64,000 nucleotides of DNA. Source: Dethiosulfatarculus sandiegensis (GTDB lineage Bacteria; Desulfobacterota; Desulfarculia; Desulfarculales; Desulfarculaceae). Every line of letters begins with the position of its first letter. The stretch's first letter is position 1. The notes below the pieces were generated by a model. The model worked only from the letters and a program-made list of their open reading frames with translations. It ran no database searches and was not told the DNA's origin. The translations under genes and the position numbers were made by a program. The stretch covers positions 124,001 through 188,000 of the forward strand of contig NZ_AZAC01000014.1 of assembly GCF_000931935.2 (NCBI RefSeq), in the 5' to 3' direction. Below are positions 53,873-61,686 of this stretch, in pieces.

Positions 53873-54346
53873 GCGGGCTCTCCTTTCCCTGATTGAGCGC
53901 ATGGGCAAGGGGCCGTTTATCTGAGCGGAAAATTCCTGAGCCGGTCTTTATCTGTGGTTCATATGGTCATGCCTTGGCTTTATGTTCCAGGCGCTTAAAG
54001 CATGTCCTTTGATGCGGAAATCTGTTTTTCGATTTTCCGGGAGGAATCCGGCGCTTTTTCACATTTTCCGAAATCTCGACTTTTTTTGTCAAGATTATTC
54101 AGGCCGAGTCAGTAATAATGGGGTGAAGGCAACAGGGTTTATAAAGGCCGCCATCTTTAAAGGGCTTTGGGGGCTTGACCAGAAGGTTTGTAATAGCCGA
54201 TGCTTGGAGATGGGTTTGTTGTTTTATCTGTGGGGATGGTGGGTTTTTAAGCCGAACAAAAAAATATCGCCGCCGGCGCGGAAATTCGAACAGGCCGGGA
54301 CGAATCCATAGAACAGTTTTTTTCAGAAAACTGTCGGGAGGCTGCC
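53873..54346. other. Divergent intergenic region (NuoG-like operon and PaaK-like gene)
   Basis: About 470 bases with no supportable gene. It should carry the promoters of both directions. One candidate minus-strand promoter is listed separately; for the plus strand I see GGGAGG before the ATG at 54347 but no convincing box pair. Confidence 0.5.
54063..54092 (-). promoter_or_regulatory. Candidate sigma-70-like promoter for the NuoG-metF operon
   Basis: On the minus strand TTGACA (54087-54092) is a perfect -35 box. GAAAAT (54063-54068) after an 18-base spacer is a weak -10 match (four of six). It lies about 190 bases before the GTG start and inside A-rich sequence. Confidence 0.35.
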
Positions 54347-55630
54347 ATGAAGACCAGAGCGGATAAAGGGCGGTTCTGGAACCAGGAGCAGGAAACCCTG
54401 GCCTGGGAACAGAGGCTTTCCGGCCTGGAAAAACGCTTTTTAGCCACTTTCAGGCATGCGGCGAAAAATTCGCCTGCCTATGCCGAGATTCTGGCCAAGG
54501 CGGGAATTGAAGCCGAAGATATAAAAGGCTTTGATGACCTGGAAAAAATTCCCATCCTGCGTATGCAGGATATTGTAGAGCGGCAAAGGAGCCGACCTCC
54601 CTTTGGCGGTTTTGAGACGGTTGACCCCTCCCGGGTCCGTCGGGTCTATATCAATCCGGGCCGCATTTTCCAGCCCGGTGAATGGGATTATGAGGATACC
54701 TCCTGGGCCGAGGCCCTGGCCGCGGCAGGCTTCGGACCCGGCGACCTGGTGATAAACACCTTTAATTATCATCTGTGGCCCTATGCCTTCATGATGGACG
54801 AGTCCGCCAAAATGGTGGGCGCCACCGTGGCTCCCACAGGAGTGGGCAACACCCTGATGCAGGTGAAGATTATAAAGGATCTCAAGGTCAATGCCTTTAT
54901 GGGCACCCCCAGTTTCTTGATGACCCTCACCCAAAGGGCCGAGGGCATGGGGCTGGATGTGAAAAAAGACCTGGCCCTTGATAAGGCCATGGTCGGGGCT
55001 GAGATGCTGCCCGAGTCCTTGCGCAAAAGGTTGCAGGAAAAACTGGGAATGGAGATACGCCAGGCCTACGGCACTGTGTTTCTCGGCTGCCTGGGCTATG
55101 AGTGCAGCCTGGCCCGGGGGCTTCATGTGCCGGACAATGTGCTGGTCGAGGTGGTGGACCCGGCCACGGGCAAGGCCGCACCCAAGGGAGTGGCTGGGGA
55201 GATTGTGGCCACCACCTTTAATCCTGTCTATCCCCTGGTGCGCCTGGCCACAGGCGATCTTTCCCTTTGGGCCCAAGAGCCCTGCGCCTGCGGCCGAACC
55301 AGTGGGGTTCTGCGCAAGGTCCTGGGCAGGGTTGATCAGGCAACCAAGGTGAGGGGCACTTTTCTGCATCCCTGGCAGACCGACGAAATCGCGGCCAAGT
55401 ATCCGGAGATCTTCAAGTACCAGGTGATAATCACCAGAAAAGACCACACCGACCACATGAGCATGGTGGTGGAGGTGGCAGATGATTACCCCAAAAAGGA
55501 TATTTTAAAGGCCCGCCTGGAAAGGGATTTAAAGGACCTGTTAACCATAAAGGGCGAGGCCAGGGTGGTTCGGCAGGGCTCTATCCCTGATTTTCACAAG
55601 AAAATCGATGACAAAAGGACCTGGGAATAG
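54347..55630 (+). CDS. PaaK-like (phenylacetate-CoA ligase family) protein with altered P-loop
   Basis: The 427-residue protein has the overall PaaK shape: an N-terminal helical start, FGPGDLVINTFNYHLWPYAF, VNAFMGTPSFLMTL, KLGMEIRQAYGTVF, and VPLVRLATGDLS-type sequence as YPLVRLATGDLS. The C-terminal domain has VLGRVDQATKVRGTFLHPWQ. These enzymes form acyl-CoA from aryl acids via acyl-AMP. However, where the family has the Ser/Thr-Gly-rich ATP-phosphate loop (SSGTTGKP), this protein has INPGRIFQPG. The adenylation step may be changed or absent. The next gene encodes an ACT protein ten bases downstream, as seen for many PaaK genes. GGGAGG precedes the ATG. Confidence 0.87.
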   Translation: MKTRADKGRFWNQEQETLAWEQRLSGLEKRFLATFRHAAKNSPAYAEILAKAGIEAEDIKGFDDLEKIPILRMQDIVERQRSRPPFGGFETVDPSRVRRVYINPGRIFQPGEWDYEDTSWAEALAAAGFGPGDLVINTFNYHLWPYAFMMDESAKMVGATVAPTGVGNTLMQVKIIKDLKVNAFMGTPSFLMTLTQRAEGMGLDVKKDLALDKAMVGAEMLPESLRKRLQEKLGMEIRQAYGTVFLGCLGYECSLARGLHVPDNVLVEVVDPATGKAAPKGVAGEIVATTFNPVYPLVRLATGDLSLWAQEPCACGRTSGVLRKVLGRVDQATKVRGTFLHPWQTDEIAAKYPEIFKYQVIITRKDHTDHMSMVVEVADDYPKKDILKARLERDLKDLLTIKGEARVVRQGSIPDFHKKIDDKRTWE

Positions 55631-55639
55631 GGTGGCGGC

Positions 55640-56143
55640 ATGGAAAAGGTCAAGATCGGCGGCATAATGCAGAGTGACGGCAGGGCCCTGGTCAAGCTCC
55701 TTAGTGTTCCCTCGAATCCCGAGGCTGCCGGGGCTGTCTGCGCCTCCCTGGCCGAGGCCGGTATAAACCTGGAGCTTTTGGTGCAGAGTTTTGATCTGGA
55801 TGACGCAGGCAATTTCGCCATGGTCATAGCCCAGAAGGACCTGGACCATGCCCTTTCGGTGCTCGAGGCCGTAAAGCCAAAGGTCCAGGCCAAGGGGGTG
55901 ACCTATCATCCCGATGTGGCGGTTATCAGTGTCTTTGGCCCCCATTTAAGGGAAAAACCCAGAATCCCGGGCATGATGTTCATGGCGGTGGCCTCGGTGG
56001 GGGTGGGTCCATTGGCCATTGCCACTTCCATTTCCAGCGTATCGTGTGTGGTGGAGGGAGGGCATTTGGATGCGGCGGTCCAGGCCCTGAATGAATCCTT
56101 TGACGCGCCTTTTCAGGTTAAGAAAAGGCCCAAGGAATATTAG
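55640..56143 (+). CDS. ACT domain protein
   Basis: The 167-residue protein has two ACT-like modules: ALVKLLSVPSNPEAAGAVCASLAEAGINLELLVQ (about 12-60) and VAVISVFGPHLREKPRIPGMMFMAVASVGVGPLAIATS (about 92-135). ACT domains bind amino acids or other small ligands and regulate partner enzymes. Genes of this type often lie directly downstream of PaaK-like ligases, as here, so it may sense an aromatic acid or amino acid for that protein. It lacks catalytic residues. Confidence 0.85.
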   Translation: MEKVKIGGIMQSDGRALVKLLSVPSNPEAAGAVCASLAEAGINLELLVQSFDLDDAGNFAMVIAQKDLDHALSVLEAVKPKVQAKGVTYHPDVAVISVFGPHLREKPRIPGMMFMAVASVGVGPLAIATSISSVSCVVEGGHLDAAVQALNESFDAPFQVKKRPKEY

Positions 56144-56181
56144 CAGGCCGCCCACAGACAGCCTGCCGGTTGGCCTGCGGT

Positions 56182-57234
56182 TCAGCCGTTGGCCGGCTTT
56201 TTCTTTTTCCATTTTCTGGCGTTGGTCAGGCGGCGGATCACGAATCTGCCCAGGGCATGTTCATCGTGCTTTCTCAAAAGGCTCATAACCTTGGCCACCG
56301 GCACCTCGGCCCGGGCCACGGTTTTGTGCCCGCCTGCCGAGCCGATCTCCCCAAAGGCTGTTTGGGCCAGTTTGCCCGCGCTGAAACGGGGTGAGGCGTT
56401 TCTGATGATTATCACCAGGTTCTCACCGTAAATTCCGCTCACCGCACAGGAATCGACATTATCCACCTTGAGGAAGAAATCCGCGTTCTGAACCAGGTTG
56501 TCCGGGGAGTTTACTTCTCCTAAATAGGCATAAAGCCAGTGCTTTTTAATGACCGCCCGGTCCAGGGCCAGGCGCAGGATGGCCAGGTCCTTGACCCTCA
56601 TCTCACTGAATTCAATCTTGCGCAGAACAGACTGGTTGGCTTTGGGAAAGAGGAACCTGAAGGCCTTGACGTCCTGCTCCAGGGTGGGGCGCTGGAACCC
56701 GCCTGTGTCGTTTTTAATGCCGTACACCAGTGCTGTTGCCAGCCGGGTGGACGGAGTTATCTTGGCTCCTCTTAAATATTCAGTCATAATAGAAGAGTTA
56801 GCCCCGTAGCGGGAGCGTACATCCAGATAATCCGCTTTATGACTGTTTTCTGCCAGGGGATGGTGATCAATGATCACCTGAGCATCCAGTTTCTCAAAAA
56901 GCTCATTGTGGTTTGGCTGACTGTCCAGAAGCACTCGCTTGGTAAAATCATCCGGATTTTGCTTTTGCAGCTGCTCTAAGGGGATATTCAACAGTCGCAC
57001 CATGGTCAGATTGTCCGGCCGGTCTATTTCATTGGCGCAGGCAATCACCACCTGGGCTACTTTGCGCCATAGAAGCCTTTTCATGGCCAGAGCGGAGGCC
57101 AAAGAATCCGGGTCCGCTTCAATGGCGATCAAAACACGGTCTTCGGAACTGAATTGGGCCAATAACCTGCGACTTTGTTCGGGCAGACTGCGCGGCTTGG
57201 CATTGGGCGTTTGATTCTTCATTGTCATTTTCAA
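56182..57234 (-). CDS. DHH-family phosphoesterase (NrnA-like)
   Basis: The 350-residue protein carries the DHH signature QVIIDHHPLAEN (about residue 121) and NDTGGFQRPT (about 190), and a DHHA1-type C-terminal domain with AGGHKTVARA near the end. NrnA-like enzymes degrade nanoRNA and dephosphorylate pAp; others cleave cyclic dinucleotide products. The first metal motif is unusual: it reads IEADPDSLASAL, keeping Asp-Pro-Asp but lacking the leading His and the GDA of standard NrnA. The cytoplasmic location follows from the lack of a signal. The C-terminus ends in Lys-rich sequence. It is convergent with the ACT gene. Confidence 0.88.
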   Translation of the reverse strand: MKMTMKNQTPNAKPRSLPEQSRRLLAQFSSEDRVLIAIEADPDSLASALAMKRLLWRKVAQVVIACANEIDRPDNLTMVRLLNIPLEQLQKQNPDDFTKRVLLDSQPNHNELFEKLDAQVIIDHHPLAENSHKADYLDVRSRYGANSSIMTEYLRGAKITPSTRLATALVYGIKNDTGGFQRPTLEQDVKAFRFLFPKANQSVLRKIEFSEMRVKDLAILRLALDRAVIKKHWLYAYLGEVNSPDNLVQNADFFLKVDNVDSCAVSGIYGENLVIIIRNASPRFSAGKLAQTAFGEIGSAGGHKTVARAEVPVAKVMSLLRKHDEHALGRFVIRRLTNARKWKKKKPANG

Positions 57235-57332
57235 AAGGCCGCTATTTATCGTGGTTAATAATTAACAAGAATACCATTAACTAAAGGGGTGTACTACTAT
57301 CCAAAACCAAATGTAAAAAACCGATTTATCCC

Positions 57333-57360
57333 TTGACCTCCCTAAGGCCTCTGGGATAAT
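57333..57360 (+). promoter_or_regulatory. Candidate sigma-70-like promoter of carboxyltransferase gene
   Basis: TTGACC (57333-57338) and GATAAT (57355-57360) are separated by 16 bases. They lie about 85 bases before the ATG in an A+T-rich leader between divergent genes. Confidence 0.55.
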
Positions 57361-57444
57361 TGCCGATTAAGGAGTCATTTTAAAGATGCCTTTTAATACA
57401 GTCCATAAAACCTTTCAACATACTTTTCCCAGGGAGTAAGGAAC

Positions 57445-58941
57445 ATGAGCAATGATCTATGGAATGGTAACACCGCTCCACTGAAGATTCAGGACCTGAC
57501 GCTTCGCGATGGTCATCAGTCCTTGTTCGCGACCCGTATGCGCACAGAGGACATGGTCCCGATTGCCGAGCAATTGGACGAGGCCGGCTTCTGGGCTTTG
57601 GAGGTTTGGGGCGGTGCCACTTTTGACTCCATGAGCCGCTTTTTGGGTGAGGATCCGTGGGAGCGTCCCAGGATTCTGCGAAAATATGCCAAGAATACTC
57701 CTTTCTCCATGCTGCTGCGCGGTCAGAACCTGGTGGGCTACAGAAACTATGCCGACGATGTGGCCCGGGAATTTGTGGACAAAAGCTGTGAAGCCGGGAT
57801 CAACGTCTTCAGGGTGTTCGACGCCCTTAACGACTACCGCAACTTTGAGACAGTGGTCGAGCGCATCAAGGCCAATGGCCAGCATTTTCAGGGCACTATC
57901 TGCTACTCCCTGACCGAGCGCAAATTGGGCGGCGAGGTCTTCAGCCTGGCTTACTACCTTGATAAGGCCAGGCAACTGGTCGAGATGGGCGCGGATACCA
58001 TCTGCGTAAAGGATATGGCGGGCCTGATCGCGCCTTATGACGCCTACACCCTGATCAAAGCGCTTAAGGAAAAGGTCGATCTGCCCCTGCATCTGCACAC
58101 CCATTACACCAGCGGCATGGCCAGTATGTCCTGTTTAAAGGCCGCCGAGGCTGGTGTTGACATCATAGACTGCTGCCTGGCTCCGTTTGCTCTGCGCACC
58201 AGCCATCCCGCTGTGGAGCCCATGATTGTGGCCATGGAGGGAACCCCCAGGGATACGGGCATGGATCTTAAGGCCATGCTGACCATGGGCGAGCATCTGG
58301 AGAAAATTGCTCCCAAATATCGCGACTATATGGCCACCAACCGCATGGCCACCATAGATACCGGCGTTTTGGTGCACCAGGTGCCCGGCGGCATGATCTC
58401 CAACCTGGTGAGCCAGTTGAAGCAGGCCGGAGCCCTGGACCGCCTACCCGAGGTATACGCAGAAGTGGCGCAGGCCAGAAAGGATCTCGGCACCCCGCCT
58501 CTGGTCACCCCCACCAGCCAGATTGTGGGCGTTCAGTCTGTTTTGAACGTACTCTTTGGCAGGTACAAGATGGTGACCAACCAGGTCAAGGACCTGGTCT
58601 ACGGCCTTTACGGCAAGACCCCCACCAAACCCGACCCGGAAGTGCGGGCCAAATGCCTGCGCGGCTATTCCCGCGGCACCGAGCCTTTTGACGGGCGTCC
58701 GGCCGACGTGCTCGAGCCTGAAATGGAAGCCGCCAAGAAGAGGGTGGCGGATATCCCCGGTTCAGATGACTGGGATGTGATGACCAGCGCCATCTACGAT
58801 GTCACCGGCACCCAGTTTGTCAAGATTAAACGCGGTGTGGAAGAGATGCCTGCCGAGATGAAAGGCAAGACCTTGGAAGACGTAGCCGCGGAAGACAAGG
58901 CCATGGATGATTGCATGAAAGAGTATAAAAAAGGTAAATAA
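57445..58941 (+). CDS. Biotin-dependent carboxyltransferase subunit (pyruvate carboxylase B / transcarboxylase 5S type)
   Basis: The 498-residue protein has the HMGL-like carboxyltransferase barrel: IQDLTLRDGHQSLFATRMRTEDM with the metal Asp, the likely carbamylated Lys in CVKDMAGL, metal His-His in LHLHTHYT, and the conserved-domain segment GTPPLVTPTSQIVGVQ, then GLYGKTPTKPDPEV. It transfers carboxyl groups between biotin and pyruvate/oxaloacetate. The C-terminus ends in charged helix without a biotinyl domain (no AMKM motif). A separate biotin carrier protein is therefore needed, as for the 5S subunit of methylmalonyl-CoA carboxyltransferase. It is transcribed alone, with a promoter and a terminator visible. 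Confidence 0.92.
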   Translation: MSNDLWNGNTAPLKIQDLTLRDGHQSLFATRMRTEDMVPIAEQLDEAGFWALEVWGGATFDSMSRFLGEDPWERPRILRKYAKNTPFSMLLRGQNLVGYRNYADDVAREFVDKSCEAGINVFRVFDALNDYRNFETVVERIKANGQHFQGTICYSLTERKLGGEVFSLAYYLDKARQLVEMGADTICVKDMAGLIAPYDAYTLIKALKEKVDLPLHLHTHYTSGMASMSCLKAAEAGVDIIDCCLAPFALRTSHPAVEPMIVAMEGTPRDTGMDLKAMLTMGEHLEKIAPKYRDYMATNRMATIDTGVLVHQVPGGMISNLVSQLKQAGALDRLPEVYAEVAQARKDLGTPPLVTPTSQIVGVQSVLNVLFGRYKMVTNQVKDLVYGLYGKTPTKPDPEVRAKCLRGYSRGTEPFDGRPADVLEPEMEAAKKRVADIPGSDDWDVMTSAIYDVTGTQFVKIKRGVEEMPAEMKGKTLEDVAAEDKAMDDCMKEYKKGK

Positions 58942-59464
58942 CCTTTTTCTTTAAATTGCCTTGTTGTTAAAGCCGTCGCTCCGGGAAGGGGCGGCGGCTT
59001 TTCATGTTTTGGAAGCGTTTTATCAAAAAGGCGGTAAGCTTGACGCCGCGAAAAAAAAGTGCTCCCGTAGTAAGCTTTCTGTCATAGTTTATTTGTCTTC
59101 TTCTTATAGTGCCTGACCGGTTTTGGATTGGCCGCTGCTTTTGCCCCTTAATTCCGCTTTTGGCTTTTTCAGGTTGTAAAATGGAAAACAAAAAGAAGAT
59201 ATGTGCAGCATGCAGGCCTGATTGGTTGCCTGTTTCAGCTTATTTAAGGTTATAATTTTTCAGTTTCCGGTTTTATGAGCGCCTTGTTTTCTAGATACAA
59301 TATATTTGCGATTATCTTTTTGTTTCGGCGGTTTATCTGTAGTTATAATAACCGTCTTGCTATTTTAAAAAACCAAGGCTAAAACAATAAATAAGTGCCT
59401 TTAAATAAAAACAGCCGGTTGTATGTGTTTTTCCAATGACTTGCTTTGGCCGAGGGAGGGCAAA
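58942..59464. other. Intergenic region before the ferritin gene
   Basis: About 520 bases. The left part holds the terminator of the carboxyltransferase gene; the rest is A+T-rich (about 59200-59420) with no supportable gene. A 74-codon frame on the minus strand overlaps the terminator and is not accepted. Confidence 0.55.
58969..59001 (+). terminator. Intrinsic terminator after the carboxyltransferase gene
   Basis: AAAGCCGTCGC and GGCGGCGGCTTT arms, with wobble pairs, are followed by TTTT and a further T-rich tail. It starts 27 bases after the stop codon. Confidence 0.75.
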
Positions 59465-59980
59465 ATGCTTAGCGAAAAAATGGAAAAGGCCTTTAATGAG
59501 CAGATCAAGTGGGAGATTTATTCCTCTTACCTTTATATGTCCATGGCAACCTATTGCGAGGCTCTTCCCATGCCGGGTTTTGCCCACTGGCTCAAGGTCC
59601 AGGCCCAGGAAGAGCTGAGCCATGTCTTGAAAATGAATCAGTTTGTCAGTGAAAGGGGCGGCCGGGTAAGGCTAATGCCCATAGACGGCCCGGCCACTGA
59701 CTGGGAGTCTCCCCTGGCCGTGGCCGAGCAGGTGCTGGAGCATGAAAAGGTGGTGAGCAAAAGGATCAATGATCTGGTGGACCTGGCCCAGGCGGAAAAA
59801 GATCACGCCAGTTTCAGCTTTTTGCAGTGGTTTGTAAATGAGCAGGTGGAGGAAGAGGCCAACGCCCAGGACCTGGTGGGGCAGCTCAAGATGGTCGCAA
59901 ATGCGGCCGGAGGCCTGTTTATGCTGGATAAAGAGCTGGCTGCCCGGGCGTTCACCATGCCCGTGGGCCTGACGATTTAA
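59465..59980 (+). CDS. Ferritin (bacterial FTN type)
   Basis: The 171-residue protein is a four-helix ferritin: LSEKMEKAFNEQIKWEIYSSYLY with the first metal Glu at about residue 17, QAQEELSHVLKM with Glu-x2-His (about 50-53), and QWFVNEQVEEEANA in the fourth helix. It oxidises Fe(II) and stores iron in the cytoplasm, which protects anaerobes in oxygen. I chose the ATG at 59465 for GGGAGGG just upstream and the usual family start; the frame opens at 59423. Length is standard for the family. Confidence 0.95.
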   Translation: MLSEKMEKAFNEQIKWEIYSSYLYMSMATYCEALPMPGFAHWLKVQAQEELSHVLKMNQFVSERGGRVRLMPIDGPATDWESPLAVAEQVLEHEKVVSKRINDLVDLAQAEKDHASFSFLQWFVNEQVEEEANAQDLVGQLKMVANAAGGLFMLDKELAARAFTMPVGLTI

Positions 59981-60097
59981 TCCTGACCCCATTAAAAGGC
60001 CCTGGGCAATGACTGTTTTCTGGAAGGCCGTGCCCGGTCTTTGTCTTTTCCCTTTATTGCCCGGGGTTAATAGAAATTTTGTTGGAGCGATAATTAA

Positions 60098-61597
60098 ATG
60101 AAGCGATGTTTGCTTTTGGGGTGCCTTTTACTTTTTGTTTTCGGTTTTTGTGTGAATTCGGCCCTTGCGGCCGAGCAATCCCCGCCCATAAGTGAGGCGA
60201 CCCAGTCCTGCCTGGACTGCCACAGCGAGGCAACTCCCGGAATTGTGGCCGGCTGGGAAAAAAGCGCTCACGCCCGGACAACCGTGGCTCGGGGGCTTAA
60301 GCGGCCCGAGCTTGAACAAAGGGTCTCGGCCGGGGACAAGGCGCCCGAGGAATTCAAAAACTTTGCAGTGGGCTGCGCTGAATGCCATATCGGCACAGTG
60401 GAGCACCCGGACGCTTTTCAGCATGATGAATTCATGGTCCATACCGTGGTTTCACCTCGGGACTGCGCCCAGTGTCATCCCAAGGAGGTTTCCCAATACG
60501 CTGAAAATATCATGTCCCAGGCCCACGGCAATCTGATGAATAACCCGGTTTATCTGGACTTGGTCAAACAGGTGGCCGGCCGTTTCAAGTTCAAGCCGTC
60601 CGGTCTGGCCCATACACCTCCCCTGGATATGGACCTGGCGGATTCATGCCTTTACTGCCATGGCGCCAAGGTGGAGCAAAAGGGCGTGCGCAAGGTGGTG
60701 ACCGACTTAGGAGAATTCGAGTTCCCCGTATGGTCCAACTGGCCCAACCACGGGGTGGGGCGTATAAACCCGGACAAGAGCAAGGGCTCATGTGCGGCCT
60801 GTCATTCAAGACACACCTTTTCCATTGAAATGGCCCGCAAACCGGCCACCTGCTCGGAGTGCCACAAGGGGCCGGATGTTCCGGCCTATAAGGTCTATGA
60901 GGTGAGCAAGCACGGCAACTTATATAAATCATTGGGTCATAAGTGGAATTTCAAATCCGTACCCTGGGTGGCGGGCAAAGATTACAATGCCCCCACCTGC
61001 GCGGCCTGCCATATAAGCCTGGTGACAGACCCCGCGGGCAATGTGGTGGCAAAAAGAACCCACCGCATGAACGATCGCCTGGGAAACCGGCTTTTGGGCC
61101 TGATTTACGCCCATTCCCATCCCAAGAGTCCGGACACCTCGATCATTAAAAATGCGGACAACCTGCCTCTGCCCACCACTTTGTCCGGGCAAGAGGCGGA
61201 GAAGTTTTTGATCGGTGAAAAGGAAAAACAAAAAAGGCGTGAGGCTATGAGCGGCATCTGCCTCTCCTGCCATGCCTCGGGTTGGGTGGAAGGGCATTTT
61301 GCCAGGCTGGATAACACCATTGACTATACCAACCAGATGGTAAAGGCCTCCACGCAAACGCTGGCCAAGGCCTGGGAAAAGGGGCAGGTCAAGGGCCTTG
61401 ACCAGAAGGACAGCATGTTCAACGAATCCTTGGAAAGGCTCTGGGCTGGGCAGTGGCTGATCTATGCCAACAATATTCGCCTGGCCGCAGCCATGGCCGG
61501 TGCTGACTACGGCACCTTTGCCGACGGCAGGTGGCAGCTTTCCAACCGTCTTTTGGAGATGCAAAAACGTCTGGATCAAGGCTCCACGAAAAAATAG
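60098..61597 (+). CDS. Octaheme c-type cytochrome of the hydroxylamine-oxidoreductase family
   Basis: The 499-residue protein has a signal peptide (MKRCLLLGCLLLFVFGFCVN, cut near residue 25). It carries eight CxxCH heme sites: CLDCH, CAECH, CAQCH, CLYCH, CAACH, CSECH, CAACH and CLSCH. The spacing and the C-terminal helical tail fit the HAO-like octaheme family (HAO, epsilon-HAO, OTR). Family members act in the periplasm on hydroxylamine, nitrite or other nitrogen and sulfur substrates. The cross-linking Tyr of true HAO cannot be placed with certainty. No NapC/NrfH-type partner gene is adjacent, but the bd-like oxidase genes lie convergent. Confidence 0.9.
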   Translation: MKRCLLLGCLLLFVFGFCVNSALAAEQSPPISEATQSCLDCHSEATPGIVAGWEKSAHARTTVARGLKRPELEQRVSAGDKAPEEFKNFAVGCAECHIGTVEHPDAFQHDEFMVHTVVSPRDCAQCHPKEVSQYAENIMSQAHGNLMNNPVYLDLVKQVAGRFKFKPSGLAHTPPLDMDLADSCLYCHGAKVEQKGVRKVVTDLGEFEFPVWSNWPNHGVGRINPDKSKGSCAACHSRHTFSIEMARKPATCSECHKGPDVPAYKVYEVSKHGNLYKSLGHKWNFKSVPWVAGKDYNAPTCAACHISLVTDPAGNVVAKRTHRMNDRLGNRLLGLIYAHSHPKSPDTSIIKNADNLPLPTTLSGQEAEKFLIGEKEKQKRREAMSGICLSCHASGWVEGHFARLDNTIDYTNQMVKASTQTLAKAWEKGQVKGLDQKDSMFNESLERLWAGQWLIYANNIRLAAAMAGADYGTFADGRWQLSNRLLEMQKRLDQGSTKK

Positions 61598-61612
61598 CCC
61601 CTGATCATCATT

Positions 61613-61650
61613 AGAACAGCCCGGCGATTTGCCTTTCGCCGGGCTGTTCT
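61613..61650. terminator. Perfect 15-bp inverted repeat between convergent genes
   Basis: AGAACAGCCCGGCGA and its exact reverse complement TCGCCGGGCTGTTCT surround an eight-base loop. It lies in the 89-base gap between the octaheme cytochrome and the bd-like oxidase gene, both of which end here, so it can serve both directions. T-tracts are weak on both sides. Confidence 0.7.
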
Positions 61651-61686
61651 CCGTTTATTTACAGGCTTTATAGCCTGCTAATTCGG

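Noticed and set aside
58967..59191. Minus-strand 74-codon frame between the carboxyltransferase and ferritin genes
   Set aside because: It overlaps a clear intrinsic terminator and has a basic, motif-free product.
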